DNA of 64,000 bases from an archaeon UBA583. Lineage in GTDB: Archaea > Nanobdellota > Nanobdellia > Woesearchaeales > UBA583. The notes beneath the pieces were generated by a model. The model was not told where the DNA came from and did not search any database. It saw only the letters and a list, made by a program, of their open reading frames with translations. The stretch's first letter is position 1; each line of letters starts with the position of its first letter. The stretch is from NCBI GenBank assembly GCA_002506365.1, contig DAXK01000032.1, forward strand, positions 1 to 64,000, in the 5' to 3' direction. A program made the translations under genes and the position numbers. This document shows positions 63,160-64,000 of this stretch, in pieces.

Positions 63160-63168
63160 TTTATATAC
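63160..63168 (+). promoter_or_regulatory. TATA box of DedA-like gene
   Basis: CTTTATATA centred about 26 nt before the ATG at 63190. Confidence 0.55.
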
Positions 63169-63189
63169 TTTTAAAAATAATTCAACAAT

Positions 63190-63819
63190 ATGTTAGACCA
63201 ATTACTCAGTCAATTATTAAATTTATCGATAATTCAAATATTTATAATATTTATAATTTTATCAATATTAAATGGAATTATTTTAATTCCAAGCTCACAA
63301 CTAATTTTGATTACATCAGGAATTATTTCAATATCATTAAACATAAACCCATTTATACTACTAACCACATTAATTATTTCAAACATTTTTGGAAATTATA
63401 TCCTATATTTAATCGCTCACAAATATGGAAAAAACATTGTAAAAAAAATAATTCCAATGAATAAAAAAAAATTAAATGAACAATTATTAGTATTAGATTA
63501 TTTATTCAAACGATATGGGAGTTTTATTATTGTAATTGGAAGAAATTTACCATTATTTCATTCACTAGTATCAATTCCAGCAGGAATCTCCAAAATTAAA
63601 CCTAAAACATACCTAATATATACCACAATCGGAATTACAATTTGGTCAATAATATTTTTTTACCTAGGAAGATACACCGGAGAAAACTTTGAAAAAATCC
63701 TAAAAATGTTTGAAACTACTGGTTCAATAATACTAATTACAATATTTATTACACTATATATATTATTTAAAAAATACTACAAAAAAACATTAGAACTAGC
63801 AAAGAAAGAATTTAAATAA
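63190..63819 (+). CDS. DedA family membrane protein
   Basis: 209 residues. Hydrophobic start, re-entrant region (NGIILIPSSQLILITSGI) with glycines, the DedA/SNARE-associated motif GRNLPLFHSLVSIPAGISKIKP and GITIWSIIFFYLGRYTGE, and a C-terminal helix with a Lys-rich tail. DedA proteins are phospholipid or lipid-carrier translocases; that role here is inferred. Confidence 0.85.
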   Translation: MLDQLLSQLLNLSIIQIFIIFIILSILNGIILIPSSQLILITSGIISISLNINPFILLTTLIISNIFGNYILYLIAHKYGKNIVKKIIPMNKKKLNEQLLVLDYLFKRYGSFIIVIGRNLPLFHSLVSIPAGISKIKPKTYLIYTTIGITIWSIIFFYLGRYTGENFEKILKMFETTGSIILITIFITLYILFKKYYKKTLELAKKEFK

Positions 63820-63824
63820 TAACC

Positions 63825-63832
63825 TTTATAAA
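63825..63832 (+). promoter_or_regulatory. TATA box before the L34e-like gene
   Basis: TTTATAAA, overlapping the spacer after the DedA stop. It would place transcription start near 63855, leaving an about 100-nt leader, unlike the leaderless genes elsewhere. Confidence 0.4.
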
Positions 63833-63916
63833 CCAAAATTAATTTATTATATTATAAAATTAAGATATCATAAGGTTTCAAAGCGATTTGTATCTATTGA
63901 TTTTATGCTTAAAGAA

Positions 63917-63938
63917 AGTCAAAAAATAATTTTTGACT
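63917..63938 (+). promoter_or_regulatory. Leader hairpin upstream of the L34e-like start
   Basis: AGTCAAAAA-ATAA-TTTTTGACT, perfect 9-bp arms, 20 nt before the ATG. It could be a terminator, attenuator or RNA-binding site for a ribosomal protein. Confidence 0.35.
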
Positions 63939-63957
63939 CAAAACAAATTATATCAAA

Positions 63958-64000
63958 ATGGTTAGTGGACAATTAAAAAGTAGAAGATTAGCAAGAGTTC
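63958..64000 (+). CDS. Start of a ribosomal protein, probably L34e (partial)
   Basis: Only the first 14 codons are present (MVSGQLKSRRLARV), cut by the window end. The basic short start with KSRRLARV resembles archaeal L34e (RSRS-(Y/F/L)-RRI). Too little sequence to be sure. Confidence 0.45.
   Translation, partial: MVSGQLKSRRLARV

Overview
The window is very AT-rich and archaeal. Diagnostic genes are the translation initiation factor aIF2 gamma, ribosomal protein L18e, a probable start of L34e, an initiator tRNA-Met with A1-U72 and three G-C pairs in the anticodon stem, and four proteins with archaeal class III (type IV pilin) signal sequences. Many genes or operons have a TTTATAAA-like box centred about 24-28 nt upstream of the start codon, so leaderless mRNAs are inferred. 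Strong GGAGG-type ribosome sites appear mainly in front of operon-internal genes. Small genes, many secreted unknowns, GH57 and debranching-type glycogen enzymes and bacterial-type UvrA fit a DPANN archaeon of the Woesearchaeota/Pacearchaeota kind. That placement is inference. Layout: 0-2.6 kb holds glycogen/starch genes (GH57 amylase, glycosyltransferase); a debranching-type enzyme lies at 38.8-40.8 kb. 2.9-11.5 kb holds uvrA, small secreted and membrane proteins, a DoxX-like protein, a PAS-GGDEF diguanylate cyclase (unusual in archaea) and hisS. 11.5-19.2 kb holds three pilin-anchored giant surface proteins, interleaved with a truncated NFACT/RqcH-like gene that is preceded by a 27-codon coupled leaderless ORF and followed by a decayed paralogue carrying a hairpin element. 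19.3-35.0 kb is a contiguous minus-strand block of mostly unrecognised genes: secreted Cys-rich and Ig-like proteins, lipoproteins, two paralogous membrane plus coiled-coil modules and two paralogous membrane-anchored proteins. It is the best candidate in the window for an undescribed envelope system. 35.2-38.7 kb is a fourth, very large pilin-type adhesin. 41-49 kb holds small unknowns, a DEAD-box helicase, a cation/Ca exchanger, a lone PD-(D/E)XK (DUF4420-like) protein and a large membrane protein. 49.3-53 kb has the initiator tRNA beside an inverted partial copy of its 3' half and nested palindromes, then L18e and an amino-sugar operon (nucleotidyltransferase, GlmS, GNA1-like acetyltransferase). 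53-64 kb holds a histone-H1-like Lys/Ala protein, a membrane protein/winged-helix pair, a MacB-like ABC exporter operon, a NAPE-PLD-like hydrolase, prephenate dehydratase with a Nudix protein, aIF2 gamma, a DedA protein and the L34e start. A dispersed hairpin element (CTTTGTGAAA...TTTCTTGA) recurs in 3' regions at 14.5, 17.4, 49.6 and, as a 5'-only relative, 60.3 kb; in two cases it supplies the host gene's stop codon. Short hairpins with an ACATTGT-type apex recur as well. No CRISPR array, insertion sequence or rRNA was seen.
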